Below, in pieces: positions 39,781 through 42,548 of a stretch of DNA of 42,548 nucleotides (position 1 is its first letter; each line of letters starts with the position of its first letter). The notes under the pieces were generated by a model that was not told the origin of the DNA, made no database searches, and saw only the letters and a list, made by a program, of their open reading frames with translations. Location of the stretch: the NCBI GenBank assembly GCA_022843545.1, contig JALHNL010000019.1, positions 1-42,548 of the forward strand, written 5' to 3'. The translations under genes and the position numbers were made by a program. The stretch is from Phycisphaerales bacterium. GTDB lineage: Bacteria; Planctomycetota; Phycisphaerae; Phycisphaerales; UBA1924.

Positions 39781-40751
39781 CCACCGCCCCCGTCCAGATT
39801 GAGCCCGTGCCCGTGGCGATGGATACCGCGTCCATCGTGCCCGCCCTTCCGGGCGTGCCCGAGACGGTTCTGGCCGAGTCCTACGCCATCTGCCATGACG
39901 TGGTCTCCACCCGGGCTCGCAACTTCTACTACGGCCTGCGGCTCACGCCCGAACCCCGGCGCTCGGCGGTGTACGCGATTTACGCCTGGATGCGGGCGGG
40001 CGACGACGCCGCCGACGCGCACTGCGACCCCGCCCAGCAGCGTATTGCGTTGCACGCGTTTCATGAGCAGTCGCGCGAGGTGCTGAGCGGGCGGGTGGAC
40101 ACGTCGCGTCCGAGCATGTGGCTGGCCTTCGCCGCCACCGTTCAGAGTTACCAACTCAGCCGGACGCACCTGGACGAGATGCTCGCCGGTCTGGAAGAGG
40201 ACCTGACGCACGCGCAGTACGAGACGGACGCGATGCTGGACCGCTACTGCCACCGTGTGGCGAGCACAGTGGGGCTGGTGTGCGTGCAGATCTGGGGCCT
40301 CCGCCCCCGGGTGAGCCCCGGGGACGCGGCGGCGGTGCCTCGCCTGGCCGAGCGGCGCGGGTTGGCGTTCCAGCTCACCAACATCCTGCGCGACTTCCGC
40401 GAGGACCTGGACGGTTCGCCCTCGCGCGTGTATCTGTCGCGGGAGAGCTTCGCCCGGGCGGGGCTGACCCCGGCAGAACTGCGGGCGTGGAGCGATCCGG
40501 AGCGTTGCCGGCGGTATGTGCTGGAGCAGGCGGCGCGGGCCAAGGCTCACTTCGAGGCGTCGGCCCCGCTGGACGGGCTGATCGACCCCGGCTGTCGCCC
40601 GACGATCTGGGCGATGACCCGCATCTACGAGGGTCTGCTGGACCAGATCATCGCCGATCCGGCCCGGGTGGTGGGGGCCAAGCGGATCAGGCTGGCGAGC
40701 TGGAAGAAGGCGGCGATCGCGGTGCGGGCCATGCTGGCGTCGCGCCGATAA
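39777..40751 (+). CDS. hpnD: Presqualene diphosphate synthase HpnD
   Basis: The 324-aa protein joins two farnesyl diphosphates head to head. The first Asp-rich motif is DDAAD (about 76-80) and the second is NILRDFREDLDGS (about 200-212). ARNFYYGLRLTPEPRRSAVYAIYAWM leads into the first. GRVYLP of typical members is replaced by SRVYLSRESFARAGL. The start is TTG 39777, overlapping the hpnC stop, supported by GGGAGGGG (39761-39768) 8 nt upstream; ATG 39819 is the alternative. Together with hpnC this pair should give hydroxysqualene or squalene for hopanoids or sterols. PBP2 follows 7 nt after the stop. Confidence 0.88.
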   Translation: MTTAPVQIEPVPVAMDTASIVPALPGVPETVLAESYAICHDVVSTRARNFYYGLRLTPEPRRSAVYAIYAWMRAGDDAADAHCDPAQQRIALHAFHEQSREVLSGRVDTSRPSMWLAFAATVQSYQLSRTHLDEMLAGLEEDLTHAQYETDAMLDRYCHRVASTVGLVCVQIWGLRPRVSPGDAAAVPRLAERRGLAFQLTNILRDFREDLDGSPSRVYLSRESFARAGLTPAELRAWSDPERCRRYVLEQAARAKAHFEASAPLDGLIDPGCRPTIWAMTRIYEGLLDQIIADPARVVGAKRIRLASWKKAAIAVRAMLASRR

Positions 40752-40758
40752 TCAGGGC

Positions 40759-42548
40759 GTGCTTTCTCCCCTGGACAACCCGCGCGAGCCGCTGATCCCC
40801 CGGATGTTCTATCGGCGGGTGCTGCTCCTGGGCGGCCTGATCGCGGTGGGGCTGGCCCTGCCCGCGCTGCAACTGGCGCGGCTCACGCTCGTGAAGGGCG
40901 ACCAACTGCGCGACCAGGCGGAGAGCAAACTGATCAGCCGGGCCTGGCGGAACACCAGCCGCGGCAAGATCGTGGACCGCAACGGTCTGGTGCTGGCGAT
41001 CGACCGCCCGGCGTATGACATCGCGGTGGAGTACCCGGTGATCACGGGGCAGTGGGCCTTCAGCCAGGCCTCGGCGCGGGCGCGGCGCGAGAACCGCGCC
41101 CGCTGGAACGAACTGACCGCGGCGCAGCGCCAGGGCGAGATCGACAAGTGGCTCCCGCAGTACCGCCTGCAACTGGAAGCGGGCTGGGACGAGTTCTGCC
41201 GGCTCGCGGGCGTGAGCCGCGAGGAAGTGGAGGAGCGCAAGGCGGCGATCATGGCGGACGTGTCGCGCCAGGCGGCGACGGTGTGGGAGCGCCAGCGCGC
41301 GATTCGGGAAGACGAACTCAACCGCGGGCGCGAACTGTCGGAGCAGGTGGAGGTGACAACCGCGCAGGTCGCCCGCCCGATCCGCGAGCAGACCGCGGCG
41401 CACGTGATCCTCCGGAACGTGGAGGACAAAGTCGCCTTCCGATTCCCGCTGGAGAAAGCCGGCTCCAAGACGGCCCCCTCGCCGCTCATCCTGCCCGGGG
41501 TGAGCGTGATCGAATCGGGCGGGCGCGAGTATCCGTTTGATGAGTACGAGGTGGCGATCGACCGCTCGTCGTTCCCCGGCCCGCTGAAGGCCGACGGGCC
41601 GGTGACCATCCGCGTGGAGGGCGTGGGCGTTCATCTGGTGGGCTGGATGCGCGACCGGGTCTTCAAGGAGGACCAGGACCGCCGCCCGCTCCGCGCCGTG
41701 CAGCCCGACGGCACGATCAAGCTCGATCGCGGCGGGTACATGGCGGGCGACTCTGTCGGGCACTGGGGTCTGGAGCGATCGGCCGAGGACTCGCTGCGCG
41801 GCGAACGCGGCCTGCGCGTGGAGCAACTGGACACGGGCGAGGTGGAGTTCGCGCCGCCCAAGCCCGGGCACGACGTGCAACTGACGATCGACGCCAAACT
41901 CCAGGCCCGCGTGCAGGCGCTGCTCAACGAGCAGGCGGGGCTCACGGTCGTGCAGCCCTGGCAGAAGAACAAGGCCGCGGTGACCGGCGAACATCTCTCG
42001 GCATCCGCGGTGGTGATCGACGTAGCCAGCGGCGAGGTGCTGGCGATGGTGAGCACGCCCACGTTCACCCGTCGGCAACTGCGCGAGCAGCCCGACTCGG
42101 TGTTCAAGGATGAGAAGCGGCTGCCCCTGCTCAATCGGGCGATCGCGCGTCCGTATCCCCCGGGGTCGATCGTGAAGCCCCTGATGCTCTGCAGCGCGGC
42201 GGCGATGGGCGTGTGGAGCCCTGAGCAGCAGGTGGAGTGCACCGGTCACCTGCTGCCCGACCGCCCGAATCTGTTCCGCTGCTGGATCTTCAAGCCGCCG
42301 TTCAGCACGACGCACGAAGCGGTCTTCGGGCACCACCTGGGCGCGAGCGATGCGCTGATGGTGTCGTGCAACATCTACTTCTACACGCTGGGGCGGGTCT
42401 TGGGGCCCGAGCGCATCGGCGAGGCGTATCGCATGTGGGGCGTGGGCCGCTCCGCGACGCACCCGGACCTGGGCCTGGGCGATCAGTTCGCCGGGGTCGC
42501 GGGACCGGAGGCGGCGGCGCCCGCGTCGGATCGGCGCGAGATGGGCGA
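40759..42548 (+). CDS. mrdA: Penicillin-binding protein 2 (class B PBP), 5' part
   Basis: The frame runs off the window end without a stop. A cytoplasmic tail (MLSPLDNPREPLIPR) and a transmembrane helix (VLLLGGLIAVGLALPALQL) are followed by the dimerisation domain (SRGKIVDRNGLVLAIDRPAYD...). A long charged, probably coiled insert (about 105-200, EREEVEERKAAIMADVSR-like) is unusual. Next comes the GHWGLERSAEDSLRGERGLR linker typical of PBP2 and then the transpeptidase domain. The catalytic motif is PPGSIVKP, with Ser470 and Lys473, and the SxN motif is SCNIYF. The KTG motif would lie beyond the window. PBP2 crosslinks lateral-wall peptidoglycan with RodA. The GTG start at 40759 lies 7 nt after hpnD. 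Confidence 0.9.
   Translation, partial: MLSPLDNPREPLIPRMFYRRVLLLGGLIAVGLALPALQLARLTLVKGDQLRDQAESKLISRAWRNTSRGKIVDRNGLVLAIDRPAYDIAVEYPVITGQWAFSQASARARRENRARWNELTAAQRQGEIDKWLPQYRLQLEAGWDEFCRLAGVSREEVEERKAAIMADVSRQAATVWERQRAIREDELNRGRELSEQVEVTTAQVARPIREQTAAHVILRNVEDKVAFRFPLEKAGSKTAPSPLILPGVSVIESGGREYPFDEYEVAIDRSSFPGPLKADGPVTIRVEGVGVHLVGWMRDRVFKEDQDRRPLRAVQPDGTIKLDRGGYMAGDSVGHWGLERSAEDSLRGERGLRVEQLDTGEVEFAPPKPGHDVQLTIDAKLQARVQALLNEQAGLTVVQPWQKNKAAVTGEHLSASAVVIDVASGEVLAMVSTPTFTRRQLREQPDSVFKDEKRLPLLNRAIARPYPPGSIVKPLMLCSAAAMGVWSPEQQVECTGHLLPDRPNLFRCWIFKPPFSTTHEAVFGHHLGASDALMVSCNIYFYTLGRVLGPERIGEAYRMWGVGRSATHPDLGLGDQFAGVAGPEAAAPASDRREMG

Overview
The window is high-GC bacterial DNA, almost certainly from a planctomycete of the class Phycisphaerae (Phycisphaerales-like). 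The main clues are two exported proteins ending in the same doubled, calcium-loop-like C-terminal module ([19 protein letters not shown], twice), a small membrane protein with the planctomycete-type CPxCGY...CPECG zinc ribbon, a prepilin-like protein with [14 protein letters not shown], and squalene synthesis by the HpnC/HpnD route. No rRNA, tRNA, CRISPR array, transposase or phage gene was recognised. Genes are dense on both strands, with many 4-bp start/stop overlaps.

Layout. 1-2.5 kb: 3' end of a 2-oxoglutarate dehydrogenase E2 gene, a LuxR-type regulator with an unusual leader, and an O-methyltransferase. 2.6-8.4 kb: a tight five-gene forward run (YhaM-like exonuclease, PfkB-family kinase, M48 protease, M20 peptidase, ATP-grasp-like protein). 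8.4-13.5 kb, reverse strand: secreted lectin-like protein, csrA, NifU-like Fe-S scaffold, TIGR02206-type membrane protein, rlmN and an exported peroxiredoxin-like protein. 14.1-19.3 kb, forward: MFS transporter, YgfZ/GcvT-like protein, a large helix-turn-helix protein with sigma-factor-like segments, and a GT9 glycosyltransferase.

19.3-21.0 kb is 1.7 kb without any recognised protein family and is the most unusual part of the window. It holds a promoter with a perfect 7+7 bp palindrome over its -35 box, G-quadruplex-forming tracts, a small open frame with an aromatic-rich tail, a strong terminator, two diverged copies of a structured repeat with structure-preserving changes, a second small ORF with a good Shine-Dalgarno, and a 14-bp-stem hairpin.

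21.0-24.6 kb, reverse: GH20-like glycosidase, PilZ-domain protein, class II DAHP synthase. 24.7-25.7 kb, forward: a 98-aa Thr/Lys/Arg-rich protein with no acidic residues and a near-perfect terminator, then two small proteins. 25.7-31.2 kb, reverse: a hypothetical protein with its own operator-like promoter, then pgi, a GT39-type glycosyltransferase and an adenosine-deaminase-family protein. 31.4-36.6 kb, forward: a small acidic protein, a Sel1-repeat protein, an exported five-haem cytochrome carrying the same C-terminal module as the lectin, and the prepilin-like protein with its terminator. 36.7-38.7 kb, reverse: ispH and an exported hypothetical. 38.7-42.5 kb, forward: hpnC, hpnD and the start of a penicillin-binding protein 2 gene that runs off the end.

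Together the genes cover central metabolism (E2, Pgi, DAHP synthase), isoprenoid/squalene supply (IspH, HpnC, HpnD), Fe-S handling (NifU-like, YgfZ), cell envelope (PBP2, GT9, GT39, M48) and post-transcriptional or second-messenger control (CsrA, PilZ). All functions were assigned by reading motifs; no database search was possible.
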